The notes under the pieces are model-generated. The model searched no databases. It worked only from the letters and a program-made list of their open reading frames with translations, and was not told the origin of the DNA. Positions 8,143 to 15,738 of a DNA stretch of 35,060 bases are shown one piece after another (within the stretch, counting starts at the first letter, position 1; each line of letters starts with the position of its first letter). The stretch comes from GCA-003244245 sp032230565 (GTDB lineage Bacteria > Actinomycetota > Actinomycetes > Mycobacteriales > Pseudonocardiaceae). Made by a program: the position numbers and the translations under genes. The stretch is from contig JAVXWL010000143.1 in the NCBI GenBank assembly GCA_032230565.1, forward strand, positions 1-35,060. The letters run 5' to 3'.

Positions 8143-8387
8143 TGCTCGTCAAGTGCATTGATCGCCCTACGGTGACGCGTTCTCGTCAACGCGGCCTCCT
8201 GCTCGGCGGTGTAGATGGCCCCGCGGGCGTCCTCCTCGGCCCGAGCGCGTCTCGCTTTGGCCACCGTGGCCTGGTGTTGCAGCGCGGAGCGCACCCACTC
8301 CGACAGAGTTGTCCCCGCGTCCGCCGCCGCCGCTTTGACCTGCTCGGCGAGCCTGTCGTCGAGCTTCACAGCTATCTGCACCGTCAT
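8139..8387 (-). CDS. ribbon-helix-helix antitoxin
   Basis: This 82-aa protein has the N-terminus MTVQIAVKLDDRLAEQVKAAA...TTLSEWVRSALQHQ, a typical RHH DNA-binding fold in which the first strand (VQIAVKL) contacts DNA. The tail is long, charged and Ala/Arg-rich (ARRARAEEDARGAIYTAEQEAAL), as expected for a toxin-wrapping, protease-sensitive segment. I used ATG 8387 because the RHH strand starts directly there; ATG 8411 would add eight residues. It lies upstream of the toxin, overlapping by 4 bp, and probably represses the operon through the repeats at 8384-8410. Confidence 0.78.
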   Translation of the reverse strand: MTVQIAVKLDDRLAEQVKAAAADAGTTLSEWVRSALQHQATVAKARRARAEEDARGAIYTAEQEAALTRTRHRRAINALDEQ

Positions 8388-8410
8388 ACGACCAGCATGA
8401 CAGGCCGTCA
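8384..8410. promoter_or_regulatory. candidate antitoxin operator repeats
   Basis: On the plus strand, GTCATAC occurs twice (8384-8390 and near 8408-8414), and ATGAC (8397-8401) with GTCAT form an inverted repeat. Short spaced repeats just ahead of an RHH antitoxin gene are typical autoregulatory sites. Exact borders are uncertain. Confidence 0.35.
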
Positions 8411-8521
8411 TACTGATGTCAGCAACCGCGGCCGCGGACCGCCAACGGCCCGGTCGTTGTCAGGGTGGGGATGTAGACATGCAGTCATCAGAATTGAACT
8501 GCCTCACGAAAGGACTTGACG

Positions 8522-9295
8522 ATGCCCACCCGTTCACAGCCGTGGCCCGCTGGCACGCCGTGCTGGGCCGATCTTTCCACCCCTGACCTCGGCGCCGCGA
8601 AGGAGTTCTATGGCGCCGTGTTCGGCTGGTCGTTCCTCGACCTGGGCCCGGACTTCGGCCATTACCAGATCTGCCAGGTCGACGGCCGTGCGGCCGCCGC
8701 CATCGCCCCGATGATGACCGAGGGTCAGCCGTCCGCATGGACGACATACCTGGCCAGCGACGACGTCGACGGCACCGCCAAGTCGATCGCGGCGAACGGC
8801 GGCACGCTGCTCGCCGAGCCGATGGACGTACCGGGCGCCGGCCGGATGTGCATTGCGCTCGATCCCGCAGGCGCGGTGTTCGGCGTGTGGCAAGCCGCCG
8901 CCACGATCGGCATCGAGATCTACAACGAGCCCGGCGGGCTGGTGTGGAGCGACTCCCGCCAGCCGGATCCGGACGCCGCCCGGCAGTTTTACGCCAACGT
9001 CTTCGGCTACCGTTACCAACCGGTGGAGGGCGCTCCAGCGGACTACACCACCATCCACCTCGACGGTGACCCGCTCGGCGGCATGGGCGGGATGATGGGC
9101 GCCCCGGCTGGCACTCCGGCGCACTGGGTCGCGTACTTCTCGGTGGCCGACGCCGATACCGCAGTCGCGGCAGCAACCGCCGGCGGCGGCTCCGCGCTCG
9201 CCGGCCCGCACGACACGCCGTACGGCCGGATAGCGTTCGTGGCGGACCCCAACAGCGCCGTGTTTGCCGTGATAGGACCGGTGGTTCCAGCCTGA
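8522..9295 (+). CDS. two-domain VOC (glyoxalase/bleomycin-resistance fold) protein
   Basis: This 257-aa protein has two tandem VOC domains. The first (about 8-122) begins PCWADLSTPDLGAAKEFYGAVFGWSF and ends MCIALDPAGAVFGVWQ. The second (about 135-254) begins LVWSDSRQPDPDAARQFYANVFGYRY and ends IAFVADPNSAVFAVIGP. Fused pairs of this type occur widely in actinomycetes with hydrolase, isomerase or antibiotic-binding roles; none can be picked here. The start is ATG 8522 after GAAAGGA; a TTG at 8516 is possible. It is divergent from the toxin-antitoxin pair and convergent with tex. Confidence 0.85.
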   Translation: MPTRSQPWPAGTPCWADLSTPDLGAAKEFYGAVFGWSFLDLGPDFGHYQICQVDGRAAAAIAPMMTEGQPSAWTTYLASDDVDGTAKSIAANGGTLLAEPMDVPGAGRMCIALDPAGAVFGVWQAAATIGIEIYNEPGGLVWSDSRQPDPDAARQFYANVFGYRYQPVEGAPADYTTIHLDGDPLGGMGGMMGAPAGTPAHWVAYFSVADADTAVAAATAGGGSALAGPHDTPYGRIAFVADPNSAVFAVIGPVVPA

Positions 9296-9360
9296 GCGAC
9301 GGTTCGGCGTTCGCGGCAGGTTGCTTGCATCCAGAACGCCGGCGCGATTATCGCTGAGCG

Positions 9361-11736
9361 TTACGCGTCGTAGCCGGCGCGGCGTAGTGCCTCGGCGAGG
9401 GCGCCGCTGGCAGCAGGTTTGCTGGGCGCCGGTGGGCGCTGGGCGGCGGCTTTGCGGCTCTCGCCGGCTGGCGGCTTGCCGGCAGATTTGCGAGGGGCGT
9501 CGGTTGGTGGCTTGGCGGCGGCTTTGCGTGATGTGCCGGCTGGCGGTTTGGGCTCGGCGGGGTCATCGAGCCGCAGGGTCAGGCTGATGCGGTTGCGCGG
9601 CACGTCTACGTCGAGCACCTTCACGCGCACGACGTCGCCCGGCTTCACCACGTCGCGCGGGTCCTTGACGAACGTCTTGGACATCGCCGAAACGTGCACC
9701 AGGCCGTCTTGGTGCACGCCTACATCAACAAAAGCGCCGAACGCCGCAACGTTCGTCACCATGCCTTCGAGCACCATCCCCGGCTTCAGATCCGCGATCT
9801 TGTCGACGCCTTCAGCGAAGGTCGCGGTGGCGAAGGCCGGTCGCGGGTCCCGACCCGGTTTCTCCAACTCGGCAAGGATGTCGGTGACGGTGGGCAGGCC
9901 CACTGTCACGTCCACGAAGTCGGTGGGACGCAGCGACCGCAGCACCGCGGTGTTGCCGATCAGCGTGGTGATGTCGGTGCCGGCGGCGGTGAGGATGCGG
10001 CGCACCACGGGGTAGGACTCGGGATGCACGGCCGAGCGGTCCAGCGGGTCGTCGCCGGCCGGGATGCGCAGGAAGCCGGCGCACTGCTCGAACGCCTTGG
10101 GGCCCAGCCGCGGGACGCCAGCCAAGGCTCGCCGGGTGCGAAACGGGCCGTGTGCGTCGCGGTGCGTCACGATGTTCTCGGCGAGCCCGCCGGTGATGCC
10201 CGACACCCGACGCAGCAGCGGCGCGGAGGCCGTGTTGACGTCGACACCAACGGCGTTGACGCAGTCCTCCACCACCGCATCCAACGAGCGCGACAGCGCC
10301 GCTTCGGGCAGATCATGCTGGTACTGCCCGACCCCGATCGACTTGGGATCGATCTTGACGAGTTCCGCCAGCGGATCCTGCAGCCGGCGCGCGATCGACA
10401 CCGCGCCGCGCAGCGACACGTCCAGCTCGGGCAGCTCCTGGGAAGCGTAGGCCGACGCGGAGTACACCGAAGCGCCTGCCTCGGACACCACCGCCTTGGT
10501 CACGCCCAGCCGCGCGACCAGCTCGGCGGCGAGCTTGTCGGTCTCCCGGGAGGCCGTGCCATTGCCGATTGCGATCAGCTCGACGTGATGCACCTTCGCG
10601 AGCCGGGCGAGCACCGCCAGCGCCTCATCCCAGCGGCGTTGCGGAACGTGCGGGTAGATCGTCTCGGTGGCCACAACCTTGCCGGTGGCATCGATGACGG
10701 CGACCTTGACGCCGGTGCGGTAACCGGGATCCAGGCCCATCGTCGAACGCGCACCCGCGGGCGCGGCGAGTAGCAGGTCACGCAGGTTGGTGGCGAAGAC
10801 CCGCACCGCCTCCTGCTCGGCCGCCTGGCGGAGCCGCATTCGCAGATCGATACCCAGGTGCAGCAGGATCCGGGTGCGCCAGGCCCAGCGGACCGTGTCG
10901 GCCAGCCAGCGATCCGCCGGACGACCCCGATCGTCGACGCCGAATCGAGCGGCGATGGCCTGCTCATAGCGGCTGCGCCCCGGCGCCTCGGACGCGTCGG
11001 GCGCGTCGGGCTCGGGGGAGATATCCAGCACTCCCTCCTTCTCGCCCCGGAACAGCGCCAGAATCCGATGCGAGGGCAGCTTCGTGAAGCGCTCGGAGAA
11101 CTCGAAGTAGTCCGCGAACTTCGCCCCGGCATCCTGCTGGCCGTCGCGCACCCGGGATACCATCCGGCCCCGAGACCACATCTGCTCGCGCAGGGATCCG
11201 ATGAGGTCTGGCTCTTCGGCGAACCACTCCACCAGGATGGCGCGGGCGCCGTCCAGCGCGGCGGCGGCGTCGGGCACGCCGTTGTCGAGATCGACGTACT
11301 GCGAGGCTGTGGTCTGCGGATCCAGAGTCGGATCGGTGAGCAGCCCGTCTGCCAGCGCCTGCAGTCCGGCCTCCCGGGCGATCTGCGCCTTGGTCCGGCG
11401 CTTGGGCTTAAACGGCAGGTAGAGATCCTCCAGCCGGGCCTTCGAGTCGACCGCCATGATCTTTGCCTCGAGCGCGTCGTCGAGTTTGCCCTGTTCGCGG
11501 ATCGAGTTGAGGATCGCTGTGCGGCGCTCTTCGAGCTCGCGGAGGTAATCCAGCCGTTCCTGCAAGGTTCGCAGTTGCGTGTCGTCAAGCCCGCCGGTGG
11601 CTTCCTTGCGGTACCGGGCGACGAACGGCACGGTGGCCCCGCCATCGAGCAGCCCGACAGCCGCCTCCACCTGCCACTGCGGCACCCCCAGCTCCTCAGC
11701 GATTCGCTCGCTCAGCGACGCCCTCGCCACGCGCAC
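9361..11736 (-). CDS. tex: Tex-family RNA-binding transcription accessory protein
   Basis: This is a 791-aa, full-length Tex homologue. The N-terminal helical part contains VPFVARYRKEATGGLDD (about 36-52), and an YqgF-like RNase H fold starts near MGLDPGYRTGVKVAVID (about 330). Helix-hairpin-helix segments include VSGITGGLAENIVTHR (about 512), and an S1 RNA-binding domain covers about 649-720 (LKPGMVLEGMVTNVAAFGAFVDVG). Tex binds nucleic acid and affects transcription in other bacteria. GTG 11736 is the chosen start because GGAGGAGG sits 4-7 nt upstream; in-frame starts up to 11811 lack such a site. The C-terminal tail (about 725-775) has three 12-residue Pro/Lys/Ala repeats of the KPPAGxSRKAAA type, which is unusual. 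Confidence 0.93.
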   Translation of the reverse strand: MRVARASLSERIAEELGVPQWQVEAAVGLLDGGATVPFVARYRKEATGGLDDTQLRTLQERLDYLRELEERRTAILNSIREQGKLDDALEAKIMAVDSKARLEDLYLPFKPKRRTKAQIAREAGLQALADGLLTDPTLDPQTTASQYVDLDNGVPDAAAALDGARAILVEWFAEEPDLIGSLREQMWSRGRMVSRVRDGQQDAGAKFADYFEFSERFTKLPSHRILALFRGEKEGVLDISPEPDAPDASEAPGRSRYEQAIAARFGVDDRGRPADRWLADTVRWAWRTRILLHLGIDLRMRLRQAAEQEAVRVFATNLRDLLLAAPAGARSTMGLDPGYRTGVKVAVIDATGKVVATETIYPHVPQRRWDEALAVLARLAKVHHVELIAIGNGTASRETDKLAAELVARLGVTKAVVSEAGASVYSASAYASQELPELDVSLRGAVSIARRLQDPLAELVKIDPKSIGVGQYQHDLPEAALSRSLDAVVEDCVNAVGVDVNTASAPLLRRVSGITGGLAENIVTHRDAHGPFRTRRALAGVPRLGPKAFEQCAGFLRIPAGDDPLDRSAVHPESYPVVRRILTAAGTDITTLIGNTAVLRSLRPTDFVDVTVGLPTVTDILAELEKPGRDPRPAFATATFAEGVDKIADLKPGMVLEGMVTNVAAFGAFVDVGVHQDGLVHVSAMSKTFVKDPRDVVKPGDVVRVKVLDVDVPRNRISLTLRLDDPAEPKPPAGTSRKAAAKPPTDAPRKSAGKPPAGESRKAAAQRPPAPSKPAASGALAEALRRAGYDA

Positions 11737-11764
11737 GCAGCCTCCTCCCGGATGAACCCGAACC

Positions 11765-11824
11765 GTCAACTGGAACCTATTGCGCATATGGCGGGACTGA
11801 CGAACCGCCAAGTGGAACCTAATG
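11765..11824 (+). repeat. repeat pair, right copies (period 42 bp)
   Basis: GTCAACTGGAACCTATTG (11765-11782) and GCCAAGTGGAACCTAATG (11807-11824) are direct copies offset by 42 bp, matching the pair at 7735-7793 in sequence, spacing and orientation. They sit directly upstream of the tex start and could be transposase-binding remnants or regulatory sites. Confidence 0.5.
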
Positions 11825-12117
11825 GTGAGCGATCACCGGTCGACAAGGGCCTCGGGCGGCATGATCACAGAGGGTTAGGGAGTACGGCAGGTGGGCGGCT
11901 TCATGCTATGGATGCCTATGTGCGCCGCGGATTTCGTTACAGTTTGTAGCACCGCTGCTCGGTATGGGTGGTTTAGGGTAGCGATCGGTGCGTCTGGCAC
12001 ACGATCACGGATTGATAACGGTAGCCTCTCGCGTACCCGGACGATCGTGGGTCGCGCTGATCGGCGCGGCTCTCGCAGGCTCAACTGGCGATGACGATGG
12101 GCGCCAGGTGAGCCTCA

Positions 12118-12184
12118 CCGGGAAGTCCGTACGGTGCCGATCAACCGACCGCCCCACAGACGCGGTGCCGTACGGGCTTTCCGG
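12118..12184 (+). other. 21-bp stem hairpin, possible structured RNA or terminator
   Basis: Arms 12118-12138 and 12164-12184 pair over 21 consecutive positions as RNA, with only four G-U wobbles and no bulge, around a 25-nt loop. Read as DNA, the arms differ at those four positions. All four changes keep pairing only on the plus-strand transcript, which hints at selection for plus-strand RNA. No U-run follows. It matches no riboswitch I recognise. Confidence 0.5.
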
Positions 12185-12243
12185 GAGCCTTGACGACACC
12201 GCCCGATGAAACCTCTTGGCAGTTCGTCGGTCTGTTGGATGGG

Positions 12244-12262
12244 CTTTGCGGCCGGCGCAAAG
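12244..12262 (-). terminator. possible terminator hairpin of the flavoprotein gene
   Basis: CTTTGCG (12244-12250) and CGCAAAG (12256-12262) form a 7-bp stem with a 5-nt loop, 20 bp beyond the stop of the minus-strand flavoprotein gene. It lacks a T-run, so it is only a weak or Rho-aided terminator candidate. Confidence 0.35.
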
Positions 12263-12282
12263 GTCGGCTTAAACGCGTCCAA

Positions 12283-13659
12283 TCAGTCGCGCAGCTCATG
12301 CAACGCATCTTCGATGCCGCGATGAAAGGTCGGGTAGGCGTAGATCATCTGGCGTAGGCACTCGGTAGGCACTTCGGCGTGCACCGCCACGGCCAGCGCG
12401 CTGAGTACTTCCCCACCGGAAGGTCCGGCTGAGGTGGCACCGACCAGAATGCCTCGGTCGGCGTCCTCGACCAACTTGATGAAACCGTCGTTGCCGGTCT
12501 TGTGGATCCAGCCGCGTGCGGTGGACGGGAGCCGCACCAGCCCGGTGCGCACCCGCAGGCCGTCGCGGCGGGCGATCGCCTCGGTCAGGCCCACGGCGCC
12601 GACCTCGGGATCGGTGAACGTGACCCGGGGCACGGCCCGGTAGTCAGCAGTCTCGCCGTCCTGGCCGAGGATGTCAGCGGCGGCGATCCGCCCCTGGTAC
12701 ATCGACATGTGGGTGAAGGCACCCTTGCCGGTGACGTCCCCGATCGCCCACAGCCGGTCCGCGGCCCGCATCCGCTCGTCGACCTCGATCGTGTGGGCTT
12801 GGTCGTCCAGGCCGACCGCACTGACGCCCAACGCAGCCAGATCGGTGCGCCGACCGGTTGCTACCAGGAGCTGTTGCGCGGTCAGCGCGTCAGCTCCCTG
12901 GAGCGCCATAGTGAACTGACCGTTGTGGTAACCCACTTGTGCTGCCGAGACCCCGGCGCGGACGTCGATTCCCTCGGCGCTGAAGGAGCCGGTGAGCAGC
13001 TCTCCGGCTTCGGGCTCGTCCCCGGGCAGCAGCTGTGATTTGGCTTCCAGCACCGTGACGTGCGCACCGAACCGGGCGAAGACCTGCGCGAACTCGCAGC
13101 CCACCGCGCCGCCGCCCAGGACGATCAGTGACTCCGGCACCTGCGTCACCGTGACCGCTTCCCGGTTGGTCCAGTACGGCGTACTGGCCAGGCCGTCGAT
13201 CGGCGGGATGGTCGGCTCGGTGCCGGGGTTGAGCACGATCCCCCGGGCAGCACGGAAAACTCGCTCACCGGCCGAGGTGGACACGGTGACCTCGCCGGGT
13301 GCGGTCAGGGTCGCCCGGCCGCGGACGAGCCGGCCGCCGGTCTTCTCGAACCGCTCGACGGCGACGGTGTCATCCCAGTCGTCGGTGGCATCAGCTCGGA
13401 TGCGCGCGGCAACCGGCGCCCAGTCCGCGTGTACCTGTGCCGACCCGGCCAAGCCGTCAACGCGGCGAGCCTCGCTCAGGGCGTCGGCGGCGCGGATCAT
13501 CATCTTCGTCGGCACGCATGCGTAATACGGGCACTCACCGCCGACCAGCCGCGACTCGACTGCGACCACCGTGAGTCCCGCCGTGGCCAGCCGGCTCGCT
13601 GCGTCCTCACCGCCCGGTCCCATCCCGATCACCACGACATCAACGTTCTCGGCCGGCAT
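12283..13659 (-). CDS. MerA/Lpd-type pyridine nucleotide-disulfide oxidoreductase
   Basis: This 458-aa flavoprotein has an FAD-binding VVVIGMGPGGEDAA (8-21) and a redox-active disulfide in GGECPYYACVPTK (Cys x4 Cys, as in CxxxxC enzymes). It also has an NAD(P)-binding LIVLGGGAVGCEFA (about 181-194), an FAD segment LWAIGDVTGKGAF, and the dimerisation domain to the end. The C-terminal region reads IYAYPTFHRGIEDAL. The HPT histidine of true dihydrolipoamide dehydrogenase is Tyr here, so classic Lpd activity is unlikely and a quinone, metal or thiol reductase role is more plausible. A strong GAGGGAGG site precedes ATG 13659. It is divergent from the stress operon at 13864 and could share its control region. 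Confidence 0.85.
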   Translation of the reverse strand: MPAENVDVVVIGMGPGGEDAASRLATAGLTVVAVESRLVGGECPYYACVPTKMMIRAADALSEARRVDGLAGSAQVHADWAPVAARIRADATDDWDDTVAVERFEKTGGRLVRGRATLTAPGEVTVSTSAGERVFRAARGIVLNPGTEPTIPPIDGLASTPYWTNREAVTVTQVPESLIVLGGGAVGCEFAQVFARFGAHVTVLEAKSQLLPGDEPEAGELLTGSFSAEGIDVRAGVSAAQVGYHNGQFTMALQGADALTAQQLLVATGRRTDLAALGVSAVGLDDQAHTIEVDERMRAADRLWAIGDVTGKGAFTHMSMYQGRIAAADILGQDGETADYRAVPRVTFTDPEVGAVGLTEAIARRDGLRVRTGLVRLPSTARGWIHKTGNDGFIKLVEDADRGILVGATSAGPSGGEVLSALAVAVHAEVPTECLRQMIYAYPTFHRGIEDALHELRD

Positions 13660-13794
13660 GCTTGTACCTCCCTCGTTGTATCAACGGCACAGCACACCAG
13701 AAATCCGCGCTATTCGCCGGGTAGTGCATCGCGCCATTCGGGTGATCTCGCCGCCAACGCAGTCCGTTATCGCACCATGCGAGCCCTTGACAAC

Positions 13795-13819
13795 GGTTAG
13801 GGCAGCTTCTGGCGGGTAC
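13795..13819 (+). promoter_or_regulatory. candidate SigB/SigF-type stress promoter
   Basis: GGTTAG (13795-13800), a 13-nt spacer and GGGTAC (13814-13819) resemble the actinobacterial SigF/SigB pattern GTTT-N14-16-GGGTA. It lies about 45 bp ahead of the first gene of the coiled-coil/holin/DUF3618 operon. A TTGACA at 13787 has no well-placed -10 box. Confidence 0.45.
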
Positions 13820-13863
13820 CTAATAGCTGAGCGAAAGACGTGTCAACAGCGGAGGTCGGTGTG

Positions 13864-14631
13864 ATGGCCCGAGAACCACGAACCCAGTCGATGGCGCCGG
13901 ACCGCGCCGCACGCCCGGTCTCGACGACCGGCGTGGTGCGCGACGAAGCGGTCGGCGTAGGTCGATCGGCGAAAGACGCCGGGGGTCACGTCGCACAGAC
14001 CGCGGCGGATCAGGCGAAGGAACTGGCGGCCGAGACCAGGCAGCAGGGCCGAAACCTGATGCAGGAGGGCCGCCAGCAGCTGCAGGAGCAGGTCGTATCT
14101 GAGCAGCAGAGGGCGGCGCGGCGGCTGACCACCATCGCCGACGAGCTGGCGGAGATCGCCGAGGGTCGGTCCACGTCCGCCACCATGAGTGCAGTGGCCC
14201 GCCAGGGCGCGGACCAGCTGCATCAGCTCGCATCGTGGTTGCACGACCGCGAGCCGAGGGACCTGATCGAAGAGGTTCGCTCCTTCGCCCGGCGCCGTCC
14301 CGGCGCGTTCCTCTTCGGCGCGGCGCTGGCGGGCATCGCTGTTGGCAGGATCACCGGGGCTGGTGTGGCCGCGGTCAAAGAGTCCAACGACAACGGCTCG
14401 ACGTCAGTGCCAAGCCCCCCGGTGCAGCCTCGTACCCACCCCGAGGCGCGCGTCGACTACCCCGTCGCGGAGCCGGGACTTCCCGCGCCCCGAAGGCCGC
14501 AACCGCAACCGCCGATAGACACCGTGGCGCGCGGCGGGCCGCCGGTCGGCGTGGCTGAGCCGGTCGCAGCGCCATGCCCGCACTGCGGCGAACATACGGA
14601 TTCCGGTATTGATGGGCGGATGATCCGATGA
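13864..14631 (+). CDS. coiled-coil envelope-stress protein with one membrane segment
   Basis: This 255-aa protein is the first of a three-gene set commonly found together in actinomycetes. An Ala/Gln-rich helix (about 20-90, AADQAKELAAETRQQGRNLMQEGRQQLQEQV) is followed by an amphipathic stretch (90-155) and a glycine-rich membrane segment (about 160-180, GAFLFGAALAGIAVGRITGAGVAAV). The C-terminus is Pro-rich and ends with CPHCGEHTDSG, a CxxC zinc-ribbon-like tip. ATG 13864 follows GGAGG by 8 nt; GTG 13861 is also possible. The stop codon overlaps the next start (ATGA), so translation is coupled. Function unknown, presumably a membrane scaffold. Confidence 0.75.
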   Translation: MAREPRTQSMAPDRAARPVSTTGVVRDEAVGVGRSAKDAGGHVAQTAADQAKELAAETRQQGRNLMQEGRQQLQEQVVSEQQRAARRLTTIADELAEIAEGRSTSATMSAVARQGADQLHQLASWLHDREPRDLIEEVRSFARRRPGAFLFGAALAGIAVGRITGAGVAAVKESNDNGSTSVPSPPVQPRTHPEARVDYPVAEPGLPAPRRPQPQPPIDTVARGGPPVGVAEPVAAPCPHCGEHTDSGIDGRMIR

Positions 14632-15062
14632 GCCGGCCCCTCTCGGCGCCGCCGGGAACAGACGCGCAGGCGAGTCCGCGGCTCGACGTTGGTGACGCGT
14701 CGATCGGCGAGCTGATCAGTAACGTCACGCGAGACCTGTCGACTTTAACGCGCCAAGAGTTCGAGCTGGCGACTGCGGAACTCAAGCAGGAAGTGGTTAA
14801 GAGCGGCAAGGCCGCCGGCCGCCTCGGCGGGGCGGGATTCGCCGGCTACATGGTGCTGCTTTTCCTGTCGGTCGCGCTGTGGTCCGCGCTGGCAAACGCC
14901 ATGCATCCGGGTCGGGCAGCACTCATCGTCGCTGCAGTGTGGGCGATCATCGCTGCCGTGCTGTACGCAACCGGACGCAAGCAGCTGCGCCAGGTGCAGC
15001 CTACGCCGGAACGCACCGTAGACACGCTCAAGGAAATTCCGGACGCCCTCCGGGGCAGGTGA
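14628..15062 (+). CDS. actinobacterial holin-X / phage-holin-like membrane protein
   Basis: This 144-aa protein has the common order DASIGELISNVTRDLSTLTRQEFELATAELKQEVVKSGKAAG, then two membrane segments (about 68-90 and 97-115), then a basic/Pro tail. The pattern matches the 'putative actinobacterial holin-X' family; no lysis genes are nearby, so a lytic role is unlikely. The ATG overlaps the previous stop by 4 bp, and the next gene follows after 10 bp. Together with the neighbours it looks like an envelope stability or osmotic-stress module. Confidence 0.85.
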   Translation: MSRPLSAPPGTDAQASPRLDVGDASIGELISNVTRDLSTLTRQEFELATAELKQEVVKSGKAAGRLGGAGFAGYMVLLFLSVALWSALANAMHPGRAALIVAAVWAIIAAVLYATGRKQLRQVQPTPERTVDTLKEIPDALRGR

Positions 15063-15072
15063 GGAGAGCACC

Positions 15073-15732
15073 GTGACTGCTGATCCAGACCAGATCCGCC
15101 GCCGGATCGAGCGCACTCGAGACGCGCTGAGCGCGAATGTCAACGCGCTGACCGAGAAGGTGACGCCGAGTCGCGCCGTGGCGCGCCAAGTCGACCGGAC
15201 CCGCCACACGATGACCAATGTCAAGGACAAGATCATGGGTACCGCCGAGGACGCGGCGTCCACCGCAGCCGACACGGTGTCATCCATAGGAGAAACGGCC
15301 AGCTCAGTCGCTTCGACAACGGCTGACCAGGTGTCGTCGATGGCGTCCAGCGCGGTCGACGCGGTGACTTCGGCACCGCAGGCGGCGCGACGGCGCGCCC
15401 AGGGTAACCCGCTGGCCGCCGGACTGATCGCCTTCGGCGGCGGTTGGCTCGCGGCATCGCTGATCCAGACCAGCCGCAAGGAGCGGGAACTCGCTGCGCA
15501 GGCGAAGGATCGGCTCGCCGACCAGGTGGAGCCCATGGCCAAGCAGGTGAAGCAGGTCGCCTCGGACGTCACGGACAACCTGCGCGAGCCGGTCCAGCAG
15601 GCCGTCGAGTCGGTCAAGTCCACGGCGAGCGACGCGGCTGCGACGGTGGCCGAACAGGGCCGTGCGGCGGCGAACCAGCTGAATGACCGCGCTGGCCAGG
15701 CCAAGCAGCGGGTTGAGCAGCAAACCCGCTGA
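15073..15732 (+). CDS. DUF3618 family protein
   Basis: This 219-aa protein has an N-terminal DUF3618 segment (1-45, DPDQIRRRIERTRDALSANVNALTEKVTPSR). A long Ala/Ser/Thr-rich amphipathic helical region follows (50-110), then a Gly-rich membrane segment (about 112-132, NPLAAGLIAFGGGWLAASLI) and an apolipoprotein-like helical tail (140-219). The start is GTG 15073 with GAGGAGAG upstream. It is the third gene of the operon and the direct upstream neighbour of the methyltransferase, with a gap of only 6 bp to the nearest possible start. Confidence 0.88.
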   Translation: MTADPDQIRRRIERTRDALSANVNALTEKVTPSRAVARQVDRTRHTMTNVKDKIMGTAEDAASTAADTVSSIGETASSVASTTADQVSSMASSAVDAVTSAPQAARRRAQGNPLAAGLIAFGGGWLAASLIQTSRKERELAAQAKDRLADQVEPMAKQVKQVASDVTDNLREPVQQAVESVKSTASDAAATVAEQGRAAANQLNDRAGQAKQRVEQQTR

Positions 15733-15738
15733 CGGCGT

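Larger units (their letters stand above)
11825..12282. other. 460-bp intergenic stretch with RNA-like hairpins
   Basis: No gene is supported here. A short plus-strand frame at 11988-12209 encodes a hydrophobic stretch (SWVALIGAALAG) but nothing recognisable after it, so it may be the relic of an exported protein. The stretch holds a 6-bp hairpin (CTGGCG/CGCCAG, about 12083-12107), GGTGAG/CTCACC at 12107-12119, and the long hairpin at 12118-12184. It also holds a small hairpin at 12244-12262. Confidence 0.4.

Noticed and set aside
11988..12209. Short plus-strand frame with a hydrophobic stretch
   Set aside because: Its second half runs through the long hairpin and resembles no protein; RNA structure explains the region better.
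12283..13659. Calling the flavoprotein dihydrolipoamide dehydrogenase
   Set aside because: The active-site disulfide context is atypical and the catalytic HPT histidine near the C-terminus is Tyr.
14628..15062. Phage lysis holin
   Set aside because: Despite the family name there are no lysin or phage genes nearby, and the operon context is a conserved actinobacterial membrane module.
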